Positions 33,503 to 42,394 are shown, numbered from the stretch's first letter. The stretch: DNA of 64,000 nucleotides from Catenulispora acidiphila DSM 44928 (GCF_000024025.1 NC_013131.1:10148229-10212228), one strand, 5' to 3'. Translations and numbers: made by a program. The notes: generated from the sequence alone by a model not told the origin.

Positions 33503-34219
33503 TCAGGCAGCGCGCACCGTGACGAACACATGACCGGCCAGATCCAGGTCCAGTTCGGCGGTCTCCCCGACGGATCCGAGCAGCACGCCGCCCGGCGAAA
33601 CCGTCGCCCGCACCGTCTGGCCCGGCTGCACGCCGGCCCGCCGCAGACGCAGCATCAGCTGCGGGTCGTTCTGCAGCGGCTCGCCGAGCCGGCGGACCAC
33701 CAGGTTCTGCGCGGTCGCCGAGCGCGCGCCGCGCTCCACCACGTCGCGCAGGTTGGCCACGTCGCCGTCGAGGAACGCCTCCTGCTCGCCGACGGTGTCG
33801 TCCAGCTCGGCCAGGCCGGGGATCGGGTTGCCGTAGGGCGACTCGGTCGGGTGGTCCAGCAGCTCCAGCAGGCGCCGCTCCACCGCCTCGCTCATCACGT
33901 GCTCCCAGCGGCAGGCCTCGACGTGGACGTCCTCCCAGGCCAGCCCGATCACGTCGGTCAGCAGCCGCTCGGCCAGCCGGTGCTTGCGCATCACGCGCGT
34001 GGCCTGCTCGCGGCCGTCGTCGGTGAGCTCCAGATGCCGGTCGCCCTCGACGGTCAGCAGCCCGTCGCGCTCCATGCGGGCCACGGTCTGGCTGACGGTC
34101 GGGCCGCTCTGCCCCAGCCGCTCGGCGATCCGGGCGCGCAGCGGGACGATGCCCTCCTCCACGAGCTCGTAAATGGTCCGCAGGTACATCTCGGTGGTGT
34201 CGATGAGGTCGCTGCTCAC
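33503..34219 (-). CDS. Iron-dependent repressor, IdeR/DmdR (DtxR family)
   Basis: 238 aa, GTG start with GGAG upstream. All metal ligands of DtxR are present with an offset of one: Met11, Cys103, Glu106 and His107 (EACRWEH) for the primary site, and His80, Glu84 and His99 for the ancillary site. The winged helix (TVSQTVARMERDGLLTVEGDRHLELT, ~41-66), dimerisation domain and C-terminal SH3-like domain (~160-238) are complete. It represses siderophore and iron genes when Fe2+ is abundant. A possible iron box lies upstream of the MFS gene at 46939. Confidence 0.92.
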   Translation of the reverse strand: MSSDLIDTTEMYLRTIYELVEEGIVPLRARIAERLGQSGPTVSQTVARMERDGLLTVEGDRHLELTDDGREQATRVMRKHRLAERLLTDVIGLAWEDVHVEACRWEHVMSEAVERRLLELLDHPTESPYGNPIPGLAELDDTVGEQEAFLDGDVANLRDVVERGARSATAQNLVVRRLGEPLQNDPQLMLRLRRAGVQPGQTVRATVSPGGVLLGSVGETAELDLDLAGHVFVTVRAA

Positions 34220-34418
34220 GTTCTCCAGTCCCTTCCCGCGGGCCCACGGCCGCCGTTACTTGGTGCCCAGCCGCCGGTCCTCGCAGCCCGTCCGCGCTGC
34301 GGTGCTCCATTGTTGCGCATTCCGCCGACAGGCATCGGCACCTGGCGTCCTTTCAAGGACACCCGCCGTGCCGGTCGGTACCGATGCGCCCGAAGGCGCG
34401 CCGAAATGTTCCGGCGTC

Positions 34419-35408
34419 TCAGCCCAACAGCGCCTCGGCGCGCTCGGTCCGCAAGTGCAGAACCGCGCGACCGTCGCGCCGGGTCGCCACCAGTCCGGCG
34501 CCGCGCAGCACCCCGAGGTGCTGCGAGACCGCACCGGCGGTGACGCCGAGCCGTCCGGCCAGCTCGCCGGTGGTGCCCGGGGCGGCGAGCTGGACCAGCA
34601 GTTCGGCGCGGGTGCGGCCGAGCAGAGCGGCGAGCGCGTCCGGCGCCGGGCGGCGCGTCTCCCAGACCGTCGCCACGGCTCGTGCCGGGTAGTGCAGCAG
34701 GCCGGCGGTGACCGGTTTGGTCGCCACGCAGATGTTGGGCCAGCCGAGCACGGTCGGAGACAGGACCAGCGAACGTCCTTCGAGGACGACTTCCTTAGCG
34801 GCAAACGGCCAGACGGCCTCGCTGATTCCCGGGCCGTGCAGCCGCAGTTCGCTGTCCGACCAGCGCACGTCGTGGTGCAGGTCGTCGAAGACCGCGGCCA
34901 CGCCGCCGTCGGCCAGCACCCGCGCCCGGTAGGCGATGTCGGCCTCCAGCACCCCGATCATCCGCGGCCAGTGCGGGGCGACGAGCACGTCGAACACCCG
35001 CCGCAGGACGTCGGCGAGGCGGGCCAGGCCGGCCGGCGGGTCGTCGTAGAACTCCCGCTGGAAGCGGTCGCTCGGCATGCCGTTGTTCTCGAAGTAGCGC
35101 CGGACCCGCCAGGATTCCGCGGTACGGATGGTCTCGAGTTCCTCCTCGAGCGCGGGCATGTGGACGTCCGGCGGCGGCACCAGGACGCCGGGACGCACGG
35201 CGCGTCCGGTGAAGCCGGACAGGATCTCCACGTCGGGGACCTGCGCCAGCAGCGGCCGGGCCCAGCGCACCCACGGCAGGTGGACCGCGTGCTTGCCGGG
35301 CTCGACGAGCACGTCCACCGCCTGCAGCGCCTCGTACACCGGGGAGATGGCGAAGCGGACGCGGGCCATCTCGGTCCCCGCGATCGGTATGCGGATCGGA
35401 TTCGCCAT
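34419..35408 (-). CDS. ArsR-family winged-helix regulator with an N-terminal DUF5937-like domain
   Basis: 329 aa. The first ~235 residues are a domain of unknown function (ARVRFAISPVYEALQAVDVLVEP, AYRARVLADGGVAAVFDDLHHDVRWSDSEL). The ArsR helix-turn-helix is at the C terminus: ALLGRTRAELLVQLAAPGTTGELAGRLGVTAGAVSQHLGVLRGAGLVATRRDG (~255-310). No metal-binding Cys cluster is visible, so it probably senses something other than metal. It is divergent from an MFS transporter, with an inverted repeat GATTTA...TAAATC between them. This is a common regulator-exporter pair. Its partner substrate is unknown. Confidence 0.8.
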   Translation of the reverse strand: MANPIRIPIAGTEMARVRFAISPVYEALQAVDVLVEPGKHAVHLPWVRWARPLLAQVPDVEILSGFTGRAVRPGVLVPPPDVHMPALEEELETIRTAESWRVRRYFENNGMPSDRFQREFYDDPPAGLARLADVLRRVFDVLVAPHWPRMIGVLEADIAYRARVLADGGVAAVFDDLHHDVRWSDSELRLHGPGISEAVWPFAAKEVVLEGRSLVLSPTVLGWPNICVATKPVTAGLLHYPARAVATVWETRRPAPDALAALLGRTRAELLVQLAAPGTTGELAGRLGVTAGAVSQHLGVLRGAGLVATRRDGRAVLHLRTERAEALLG

Positions 35409-35422
35409 CGGCCACCCCCCGT

Positions 35423-35442
35423 GATTTAGCCAGGGGTAAATC
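35423..35442. promoter_or_regulatory. Inverted-repeat operator between ArsR and MFS genes
   Basis: GATTTAGCCAGGGGTAAATC matches its reverse complement at 18 of 20 positions. It lies between the divergent starts at 35408 and 35480. Confidence 0.6.
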
Positions 35443-35479
35443 GTAGCTCCGGCGGTGGCCGATCTTCGAATCTTGCGGC

Positions 35480-36769
35480 ATGACCACCGTTTCCCTTCGT
35501 TCGGACGCCTCCCGCTCCGACTCGCCCCACGGCTCCCCCGCGCCGATACGCCGCCGCGATCGGAGTCCCGGCGGACTCGGCCGCGACTGGCACGTGCTGT
35601 TCACCGCGAGCGCCGTCTCCGTGCTCGGCGACGGCGCGTTCGTCGCCGCCCTGCCGCTGCTCGCCGCCGGATACACCCGGGATCCGCGGTTGATCTCCGG
35701 GCTGACCGTCACCGGGACGCTGCCCTGGCTGGTGTTCTCGTTGCAGGCCGGGGCGATCGCCGACCGGTCGGAGACGCGGCGGCTGTCGATCCGGGCGCAG
35801 GGCTGGCAGTTGCTGTGCGTGCTGGCCGTCGGGCTGCTGGCGATGGACCGCGGCGCCGGCTGGGGGTTGGCGGCGCTCTATGTCCTCGCGTTCGCATTGG
35901 GCATGGCGGCGGCGTTGGCCAAGAGCGCTTCGCAGCCGTTGCTGACCTCTGTCGTCCCGCGCGAGCGCCTGATCTCGGCGAACGGGCAGCTGTACACCGC
36001 GCAGTCGGTGGCGAAGGACTTCGTCGGGCCGGCCCTCGGCGCGGCGTTGTTCGCCCTGACTCCGACGCTGCCGTTCTGGGCCGACGCGGTGACGTTCGCG
36101 GTGTCGATGGTGCTGATCGCGCGCTTGCCGCGGACCGGGGCGCCGCGAGTGGTGCAGAGCGGGGCGGCAGCCGGTGCGGGGCGCCGGTCACTGCGCGCCG
36201 ATGTGAAAGAAGGCCTGACGTGGCTGGCGCATCACCGCCTGCTGCGCACCACGACGATGCTGTCGGCGGCGGCGAACTTCGGCTCCACGATGGGCGCCGC
36301 GACGCTGGTGCTCTACGTCGGGACGCATCGGTACGGCGTCTTGCTGAGCATCGCGGCGATCGGCGGCATCGTCGGCGGACTGACCAGCCGGGCCGTGGTC
36401 GCCCGGCTCGGCGGACGCGTGGTGGTGCGGCTGTGCTCCTCGGTGACGCCGCTGGCGGGCATCGGGATCGGCGTGTTCGGACCGAACCTGTTCGTCGTCG
36501 GCGTGCTGCTGGGGATCGGCAGCCTGAGCGCTTCCCTGTGGAACGTGGCGGTGGTGACGCAGCGGCAAAGGCTGGTGCCGCCGCATCTGCTGGGCCGGGT
36601 CTCCAGCGCCGGGATCATGGTGACGTGGGGAGCGCAGCCGCTCGGCGCGCTGTCCGGCGGACTGATCGCGGCGTGGTTCGGACTGGCGGCGCCCTGGGTG
36701 ATCGGGGGAGTGCTGCGGATGATCGCCTCGGTGCTGGCGATCAGGCCTCTGCGGGAGTGGCAGGACTGA
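35480..36769 (+). CDS. MFS transporter (EntS/MefA-like exporter)
   Basis: 429 aa with about 12 hydrophobic segments after a charged ~40-residue tail. LFTASAVSVLGDGAFVAALPLLAA is the first segment, and the loop QAGAIADRSETRRLSIRAQGWQ is the MFS motif A (GxxxDRxxRR-type). SGGLIAAWFGLAAPWVIGG lies near the end. The subfamily includes drug and siderophore exporters that act as proton antiporters. The divergent ArsR regulator suggests induction by its substrate. A hairpin terminator overlaps the stop codon. Confidence 0.85.
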   Translation: MTTVSLRSDASRSDSPHGSPAPIRRRDRSPGGLGRDWHVLFTASAVSVLGDGAFVAALPLLAAGYTRDPRLISGLTVTGTLPWLVFSLQAGAIADRSETRRLSIRAQGWQLLCVLAVGLLAMDRGAGWGLAALYVLAFALGMAAALAKSASQPLLTSVVPRERLISANGQLYTAQSVAKDFVGPALGAALFALTPTLPFWADAVTFAVSMVLIARLPRTGAPRVVQSGAAAGAGRRSLRADVKEGLTWLAHHRLLRTTTMLSAAANFGSTMGAATLVLYVGTHRYGVLLSIAAIGGIVGGLTSRAVVARLGGRVVVRLCSSVTPLAGIGIGVFGPNLFVVGVLLGIGSLSASLWNVAVVTQRQRLVPPHLLGRVSSAGIMVTWGAQPLGALSGGLIAAWFGLAAPWVIGGVLRMIASVLAIRPLREWQD

Positions 36770-36792
36770 GGGGGTCCCAGTGGGACCCCCTC
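36768..36792. terminator. Bidirectional terminator overlapping the MFS stop codon
   Basis: GAGGGGGTCCC pairs with GGGACCCCCTC around AGT (11-bp perfect stem). The first arm includes the last two bases of the TGA stop. The convergent M48 gene ends at 36811. Confidence 0.85.
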
Positions 36793-36810
36793 GCGCCTCG
36801 GCGCGATCGC

Positions 36811-38100
36811 CTACCGGAGCATGGATCTGCCGACTTCCGTGACGTACGGAGCAAGTTCGCGGTCGACGCCCAGCCACTCGTCCTCGGTGACCTTCACCGC
36901 CGCGCCGCGGGTCGGCCTTCCTTTGAGAAGCCGCAGACGGAGGTAGTTCGCGGGATGCGAGGCGTCGATCTGTGTCCCGCGCAGCTCCGAGAGCCGCGCC
37001 GCCCGGATGTATTCGTGCTCCGGGATGGTCGTGATGTAGTCCTGCAAGCCGATCCACATATGCGTGGCGTCTTCCAGACTCGGCGTCACGCGGGCGGTCC
37101 TGCGTCCGAACTTCGTCCGGGTCACGTACGCCTCCACCGACGGACGCGCGTCGAGCTTGCGCATCAAGGCGATCACCGACGCGGTGGACGCGGTCTGCGC
37201 GGCGATGTCGTCGGCGAGGAACTCAGCCCGCAGCGACACGTGGACCTGGAGCCAGCCGTAGAACGTCTGGAATCCGGTCACCATCAGATAGAAGGGGACG
37301 AGGACGACGGGAAGCAGGAGCTGTGCGAGCCCTGCCACGCCAGGGCCGCTCCAGCCGACGCCGCTGGGGTAGAGCAGCACCCGCCACTCGTGCAGACTGC
37401 GGCGCGCGGTGGCGACCAGCACGCCTTGCGTGGTGTCGCCGTTGACCTGGTGGCCGAGTTCGTGGCCGAGCAGCGCCAGCCGCTCGTCGCCGTCGAGGAT
37501 CTGCCACAGCGGCGCGCCGAGGATCAGCACCGGCTCGTGGCGCACGCCGCGCCGCGCGGTGGCGGCGTTGAACCGGGCGTCGACCTTGACGTATTTCGGC
37601 GTGGGCGCACCGGTCGCCCCGCTGATCCGGTCCAGGATCGCGAACAGCCCGGGAGCCTTCTCACGCCGGAGCCAGTCGGCGCCGGGACGCTTCTCGAGCC
37701 GCGGTCGCAGCACCCATACAACGCCGAACCCGAGGATGGTGAGCAGGTACAGCGGCCAGATCCCGCTGAGCAGCGCGGCCATCGCGCCGGCGAACACCAG
37801 CAGGGTGAGGGCGTGGATCGCCAGCCCGAAGCACACGGCCGCCAGCCTCGCCACCCCGCCGGGACGAAGGTCGCCGGCCTGGATCAGACGCTGCTCGAGC
37901 GCTTCGCCTCTGCGCCGTGCCTTCTCGCGCTTGCGCCGGGCGAACCTCTTCTGAGCCGCCAGCTTCTGGTGTTCATCCTTCGCCATGAGGTCGTGGTCGT
38001 CTGCCATGCACCAAGGTGCGAACCGGGCGTCGAACTCCCCGGTCCATCCGCAGCGCGGACAGGTGTACTGAACCGTTCGCGGCGTCTCTGTCAGTGTCAC
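36811..38100 (-). CDS. Membrane-bound M48 family zinc metalloprotease
   Basis: About 429 aa from GTG 38100; another GTG at 38136 is possible and neither has a good ribosome site. An N-terminal treble-Cys zinc finger (CPRCGWTGEFDARFAPWC) is followed by a basic helix, two membrane segments (~80-130) and the peptidase domain. The catalytic motif HELGH starts at residue ~213 and RAEFLADD (~290) supplies the third ligand. M48 (HtpX/CAAX-type) enzymes degrade membrane or misfolded proteins. The extra zinc finger is unusual in the family and may aid substrate or partner binding. Divergent from udgX. Confidence 0.85.
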   Translation of the reverse strand: MTLTETPRTVQYTCPRCGWTGEFDARFAPWCMADDHDLMAKDEHQKLAAQKRFARRKREKARRRGEALEQRLIQAGDLRPGGVARLAAVCFGLAIHALTLLVFAGAMAALLSGIWPLYLLTILGFGVVWVLRPRLEKRPGADWLRREKAPGLFAILDRISGATGAPTPKYVKVDARFNAATARRGVRHEPVLILGAPLWQILDGDERLALLGHELGHQVNGDTTQGVLVATARRSLHEWRVLLYPSGVGWSGPGVAGLAQLLLPVVLVPFYLMVTGFQTFYGWLQVHVSLRAEFLADDIAAQTASTASVIALMRKLDARPSVEAYVTRTKFGRRTARVTPSLEDATHMWIGLQDYITTIPEHEYIRAARLSELRGTQIDASHPANYLRLRLLKGRPTRGAAVKVTEDEWLGVDRELAPYVTEVGRSMLR

Positions 38101-38162
38101 GGCGCAATAATGGACGCCTGTTAAACCGGGCAACACCCATCGGAAATCAAGGAACGATAACG

Positions 38163-38831
38163 ATGTCGCTGCCGATTCCGCGCGGGGTTTCGATCGACGC
38201 GCTGCGCACCGCCGCCCTGTCCTGCCAGGGATGCGAACTCCATCAGGCCCAGCCCGGCTCGCTGAGCGGGCCGACGCAGACGGTCTTCTCCAAGGGCAAT
38301 CCCGCCGCGCGCGTGGTGTTCGTGGGCGAACAACCCGGCGATATGGAGGACCGCCAAGGCGTGCCGTTCGTCGGACCCGCCGGGCAACTGTTCGACCGCG
38401 CCATGGCCGACGCGGGCATCGACCCGCGGCAGGCGTATGTGACCAACAGCGTCAAGCACTTCCGCTTTTTGCAGGACCGTCCCAACGGCCGCCGGATCCA
38501 CAAGACGCCGGAGACTCCGCACATCGAGGCGTGCAAGCCGTGGCTGCGCGCGGAGCTGGCGATAGTGGATCCGGAGGTGATCGTGGCGCTCGGGGCGACC
38601 GCCGGGCGCGCCCTGATCGGTCCGCAGTTCCGGGTGACGCGCGAGCGCGGCAAAGTGCTGATGTGGCCGCCCTCCGGCGACGCCGGGTTCGGGACGGACC
38701 CGTCGCGGCGCCGGGCGGTGTCCTTCGTGGCGACGTCGCATCCTTCGGCGGTCCTGCGTGCGGACAATCAGGAGACCGCTTATAAGGAGATGGTGTCGGA
38801 CCTGCTGTTGGTAGCCCGGCTGCTGGCTTGA
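38163..38831 (+). CDS. udgX: UdgX-type uracil-DNA glycosylase
   Basis: 222 aa from ATG 38163. The motif GEQPGDMEDRQGVPFVGPAG (55-74) and the loop GRRIHKTP (109-116) are the UdgX hallmark; His113 corresponds to the His that forms a covalent bond with the uracil site in mycobacterial UdgX. The Fe-S cluster residues CxxC (21, 24) and Cys ~124 in EACKPWL are present, as is NSVKHF. The first residue of the mycobacterial KRRIH loop is Gly here. It ends 4 bp before the next gene, so the two are probably cotranscribed. Confidence 0.88.
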   Translation: MSLPIPRGVSIDALRTAALSCQGCELHQAQPGSLSGPTQTVFSKGNPAARVVFVGEQPGDMEDRQGVPFVGPAGQLFDRAMADAGIDPRQAYVTNSVKHFRFLQDRPNGRRIHKTPETPHIEACKPWLRAELAIVDPEVIVALGATAGRALIGPQFRVTRERGKVLMWPPSGDAGFGTDPSRRRAVSFVATSHPSAVLRADNQETAYKEMVSDLLLVARLLA

Positions 38832-38835
38832 GAGT

Positions 38836-39579
38836 GTGGATCCCATGCTGACGATCGCGCGACGGTTCAACGGTCCCCCGCACTCCGGCAACGGCGGCTA
38901 CGTCTCCGGGATGCTCGCGCAGCTGGTCCTGGAGGAGTTCGGGGAGAGCCCGGGGGCGAAGGTCGAGGTGACGCTGCGCAAGCCGCCGCCGCTGGAGAAG
39001 CCGCTCACCGTGCGGCAGCCGGCGGAGAGCGAGAGCTTGCAGCTGGTCGACGGCTCGACGGTGGTCGCCGCCGCGGAGCTGGTCGAGGCCGCCGGGGAAC
39101 TCGTCGATCTGGTCTCCTATGAGGAAGCAGTCGCAGCAGCCAAGGGATACGCCGGGTTGAGCGGGCATCCCTTCCTGACCTGCTTCGTCTGCGGGCCGGA
39201 CCATCCGACCGGGCTGCACGTCTTCCCCGGACCGGTGCCGGGACGCAAGGACGTGGTCGCGGCTCCCTGGATACCCGCGCCGGACACGCTGAGACCGGAG
39301 TTCGTGTGGGCCGCGCTGGACTGCCCGGGCGGCTGGTCCGCCGGCGACCTGGCCGGACGGCCGATGGTGCTCGGGCGGATGAGCGTGGAAATGCTCGACG
39401 ACGCGCCGCTGATCGCAGGCGAGCCCTACGTGGTGCTGGGGAGGCACGTGCGGACCGAGGGACGGAAGACGTTCACGGTCTCGGCGCTCTACGGCCCTTC
39501 GGGGGAACCGGTGGCGAGCGCCGAAGCGGTGTGGATCGCGGTCGACCCGACGAAGGTGAAGCCGGTCGGCGCCAGCTGA
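38836..39579 (+). CDS. Hotdog-fold thioesterase-like protein
   Basis: 247 aa from GTG 38836 (ATG 38845 is the alternative). It opens with RRFNGPPHSGNGGYVSGMLA, typical of hotdog acyl-CoA thioesterases that bind substrate with a NGGY turn. A second hotdog-like half contains FVWAALDCPGGWSAGDLAGRPMVLGRM. The motif HPFLTCFVCGPDHPTGLHVFPG in the middle holds two Cys (CFVCG). Expected activity is thioester hydrolysis; the substrate is unknown. It directly follows udgX. Downstream lie short GAGGTCACAGCG repeats. Confidence 0.72.
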   Translation: MDPMLTIARRFNGPPHSGNGGYVSGMLAQLVLEEFGESPGAKVEVTLRKPPPLEKPLTVRQPAESESLQLVDGSTVVAAAELVEAAGELVDLVSYEEAVAAAKGYAGLSGHPFLTCFVCGPDHPTGLHVFPGPVPGRKDVVAAPWIPAPDTLRPEFVWAALDCPGGWSAGDLAGRPMVLGRMSVEMLDDAPLIAGEPYVVLGRHVRTEGRKTFTVSALYGPSGEPVASAEAVWIAVDPTKVKPVGAS

Positions 39580-39615
39580 GAGATCGGCTCCGAGGTCGCG
39601 GAAGACCTCGGAGCA

Positions 39616-39639
39616 GAGGTCACAGCGGAGGTCACAGCG
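39616..39639. repeat. 12-bp tandem repeat
   Basis: GAGGTCACAGCG occurs twice without a gap. Related GAGGTC/GACCTC elements surround it (39600-39680), giving weak hairpins between the convergent thioesterase and pdxH genes. Confidence 0.6.
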
Positions 39640-39679
39640 GAGGGTGCAGCAAAGGTCGCACCAGACCTCACGCCAGACC

Positions 39680-40336
39680 TCACGGACTCAGGCGCTCGAC
39701 GGCCCAGCCCTGGGCGCCGTTCGCGTCGCGCTTGTAGCGCAGCCGGTCGTGGAGCCGGTCGGGGCGGCCCTGCCAGAACTCGACCGTCTCCGGACGGACC
39801 AGGAAGCCGCCCCAGAAGTCCGGCAACGGGACCTCGCTGCCCTCGGGCCACTGCTCGGCCAGCTCCGCGGCCCGCTTGTCGAGCCAGTCGCGGCCCGGGA
39901 TCACCGTGGACTGCTCGCTGGCCCAGGCGCCGATCTGCGAGCCGTGGGGGCGGGTGGCGAAGTACTCCTCGTCGGCCGCACGGTCCAGTTTCGTCGCCGC
40001 GCCGATGACGATCACCTGCCGATGCAGCGTGTACCAGGGGAACAACAGCGAGCAACGAGGGTTGCCCGCGAGCTCCCTGCCCTTGCGGGAGCCGAGGTTG
40101 GTGTAGAAGATGAATCCGGTTTCGTCGAACCCCTTCAACAGCACTGACCTGCTGGAGGGCTGGCCGTCGAGGTCAGTGGTAGAGACCACCATGGCATTCG
40201 GTTCGGGCAGCGAAGCCCGGACGGCGTCTTCCAACCACAGGGCGAATTGGAGGTGGGGTGCAGCAGCCGCGTCCTGTTCACGCAGCGTTCCGATGCCGTA
40301 TTCCCGGCGGAGCGCGGCGAGCGCTTCAGAGTCCAC
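39680..40336 (-). CDS. pdxH: Pyridoxamine 5'-phosphate oxidase
   Basis: 218 aa from GTG 40336, equal to the E. coli enzyme; the open frame extends ~25 codons further upstream. FMN- and PLP-binding motifs: EPNAMVVSTTDLDGQPSSRSVLLKGFDETGFIFYTNLGSRKG (about 47-88), FPWYTLHRQVIVIGAA, and the C-terminal FWGGFLVRPETVEFWQGRPDRLHDR with the conserved RLHDR. It oxidises pyridoxine or pyridoxamine phosphate to PLP with oxygen. It is divergent from citrate synthase, as in Streptomyces. Confidence 0.93.
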   Translation of the reverse strand: MDSEALAALRREYGIGTLREQDAAAAPHLQFALWLEDAVRASLPEPNAMVVSTTDLDGQPSSRSVLLKGFDETGFIFYTNLGSRKGRELAGNPRCSLLFPWYTLHRQVIVIGAATKLDRAADEEYFATRPHGSQIGAWASEQSTVIPGRDWLDKRAAELAEQWPEGSEVPLPDFWGGFLVRPETVEFWQGRPDRLHDRLRYKRDANGAQGWAVERLSP

Positions 40337-40547
40337 GGGCCCACGGTAACGCGTGTGACATTCCAGACACAGCACTGCCCCCGGTGCAGAGCACCCTGTG
40401 TGGCGAGTCACTATAGGAGAGACGCACTAATCACGACACCACCGTGTCGTCACGTTGGCGCCGGGTAAGGCGACACCGTGGCAAGCCAGCTGGCCGCATC
40501 GAGCCACAGCACGTTGAGCGGCACACAAGGAAACAGAGGGAGTACAC

Positions 40548-41684
40548 ATGTCCGACTTCGTACCGGGCCTTGAGGGCGTCATCGCCTTCGAGTCCGAAAT
40601 CGCCGAACCGGATAAGGAAGGCGGCGCTCTCCGGTACCGCGGAGTCGACATCGAAGACCTCGTCGGACGCGTGACGTTCGGCAACGTGTGGGGCCTTCTG
40701 GTGGACGGCAAGTTCAACCCGGGTCTGCCGCCGGCGGAGCCGTACCCGGTGCCGGTGCACTCCGGCGACGTGCGCGTCGACGTGCAGTCCGCGCTCGCCA
40801 TGCTCGCCCCGGTCTGGGGTCTGCAGCCGCTGCTGGACACCTCGGAGGAGAAAGCGCGCGAAGACCTCGCTCGCGCCGCGGTGATGGCGCTGTCCTTCGT
40901 GGCCCAGTCCGCGCGCTCGATCGAGCACCCGGGCCAGGCCATGGTGCCGCAGAGCGAGGTCGACAAGGCCGAGACGATCGTCGAGCGCTTCATGATCCGC
41001 TGGCGCGGTGAGCCGGACCCCAAGCACGTCCAGGCCATCGACGCGTACTGGACCTCGGCGGCCGAGCACGGCATGAACGCCTCGACCTTCACCGCCCGCG
41101 TCATCGCCTCCACCGGCGCCGACGCCGCGGCCGCGCTGTCCGGCGCGGTCGGCGCGATGTCCGGCCCGCTGCACGGCGGCGCCCCGGCCCGCGTGCTGCA
41201 CATGGTGGAAGCCGTCGAGGAGATCGGCGACGCCCGCAAGTACGTCAAGAGCGTGCTGGACAAGGGCGAGCGCCTGATGGGCTTCGGCCACCGCGTGTAC
41301 CGCGCGCAGGACCCGCGTGCCCGCGTCCTGCGCCGCACCGCCAAGGAGCTGGACGCGCCCCGCTACGAGGTCGCCCTGGCTCTGGAGGAGGCCGCGCTGG
41401 CCGAGCTGCACGAGCGCCGCCCGGACCGGGTGCTGGAGACCAACGTCGAGTTCTGGGCCGCCGTGGTCCTGGACTTCGCGCAGGTCCCGGCGAACATGTT
41501 CACCTCGCTGTTCACCTGTGCCCGCACCGCCGGATGGAGCGCGCACATCCTGGAGCAGAAGAAGACCGGCCGCCTGATCCGGCCGTCCTCCCGCTACGTG
41601 GGCCCGGGCCCGCGCAAGCCGGAGACCGTCGAGGGCTTCGAGACGATGGTGCCGCCGAGCGGCTTCCACACGTACAAGGGCTGA
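40548..41684 (+). CDS. Citrate synthase (type II-like, small subunit form)
   Basis: 378 aa. Catalytic His residues lie in GPLHGGAPARV (His209) and GFGHRVYRAQDPRA (His248), followed by the C-terminal Asp/Arg region (TNVEFWAAVVLDFAQVP). It condenses acetyl-CoA and oxaloacetate in the TCA cycle. Length and neighbours match the second citrate synthase of streptomycetes and mycobacteria (citA-like). The 210 bp before it, shared with pdxH, hold no further gene. A classic intrinsic terminator follows. Confidence 0.92.
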   Translation: MSDFVPGLEGVIAFESEIAEPDKEGGALRYRGVDIEDLVGRVTFGNVWGLLVDGKFNPGLPPAEPYPVPVHSGDVRVDVQSALAMLAPVWGLQPLLDTSEEKAREDLARAAVMALSFVAQSARSIEHPGQAMVPQSEVDKAETIVERFMIRWRGEPDPKHVQAIDAYWTSAAEHGMNASTFTARVIASTGADAAAALSGAVGAMSGPLHGGAPARVLHMVEAVEEIGDARKYVKSVLDKGERLMGFGHRVYRAQDPRARVLRRTAKELDAPRYEVALALEEAALAELHERRPDRVLETNVEFWAAVVLDFAQVPANMFTSLFTCARTAGWSAHILEQKKTGRLIRPSSRYVGPGPRKPETVEGFETMVPPSGFHTYKG

Positions 41685-41738
41685 GCGGCCCGGCCGGCAC
41701 GGAGCCGGCTCGGGTCGAGTGACGTCGGAAGAAAACCG

Positions 41739-41764
41739 GGCTCCCCCATTCGGGGGAGCCTTTT
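41739..41764 (+). terminator. Intrinsic terminator of citrate synthase
   Basis: GGCTCCCCC pairs with GGGGGAGCC around ATTC and is followed by TTTT. GAAAA on the other side would also allow function on the minus strand. Confidence 0.9.
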
Positions 41765-41841
41765 CCGTTGTCCGGCCGCTGCAACCGATCCGCGGCGGCG
41801 GGACTCATGTGTCCCGGCTGACGGTCATGGGAGGGAAACGC

Positions 41842-42393
41842 ATGGGTGATCAAGCTCGGATCGAGGAGTTCACCGAGTACGCGGTGGCGCGGCAGAACCA
41901 TCTGCTGCGCACCGCGTATCTCCTGTGCGGCGACTGGCACGGTGCGCAGGATCTGACGCAGACCGCGCTGCTCAACCTGTGCAAGGCGTGGAACCGTGCC
42001 AAGCACGCGGACTCCATCGACGCCTATGCGCAGAAGACGCTCATCAACGTGTTCATCCGCAGCCGGCGCAAGCTGCGGCGCGAGAGCGAGCTGCGGGCGG
42101 CGGCGCTGTCCGGCACCGAACGCCTCGGCGCCGGCCACGACCCCGACCGCCCGGAGAACCGGCTGGCGCTGCTGGCCGCCCTCGACGAGCTGTCGGAGCG
42201 GGCCCGGGCGGTGGTGGTGCTGCGGTACTGGGAGGACCTGAGCGTGGAGGACACCGCCGCCGCGCTCGGCTGCTCGACCGGCAACATCAAGAGCCATGCC
42301 TCGCGAGCCCTGGCCAGGCTCCGGGTGCTGCTCGGCGAGGAGTTCCTCGCTTACGACCGCGACCGCGCGACCGCGCCGAAGGGACGGCTTTGA
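41842..42393 (+). CDS. SigE-family ECF RNA polymerase sigma factor
   Basis: 183 aa from ATG 41842, six bases after GGGAGGG. Region 2: FTEYAVARQNHLLRTAYLLCGDWHGAQDLTQTALLNLCKAW. Region 4: LDELSERARAVVVLRYWEDLSVEDTAAALGCSTGNIKSHASRALARL. The YLLCGDWHxAQDLxQ pattern is typical of the actinobacterial SigE subfamily. It is followed two bases after its stop by a membrane protein, probably its regulator or target, so they form an operon. Confidence 0.9.
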   Translation: MGDQARIEEFTEYAVARQNHLLRTAYLLCGDWHGAQDLTQTALLNLCKAWNRAKHADSIDAYAQKTLINVFIRSRRKLRRESELRAAALSGTERLGAGHDPDRPENRLALLAALDELSERARAVVVLRYWEDLSVEDTAAALGCSTGNIKSHASRALARLRVLLGEEFLAYDRDRATAPKGRL

Positions 42394-42394
42394 G

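Noticed and set aside
35455-38124. 889-codon open frame on the plus strand across the MFS and M48 genes
   Set aside because: It crosses a clear bidirectional terminator and has Arg/Gly-rich composition. The MFS and protease frames have motifs and membrane segments.
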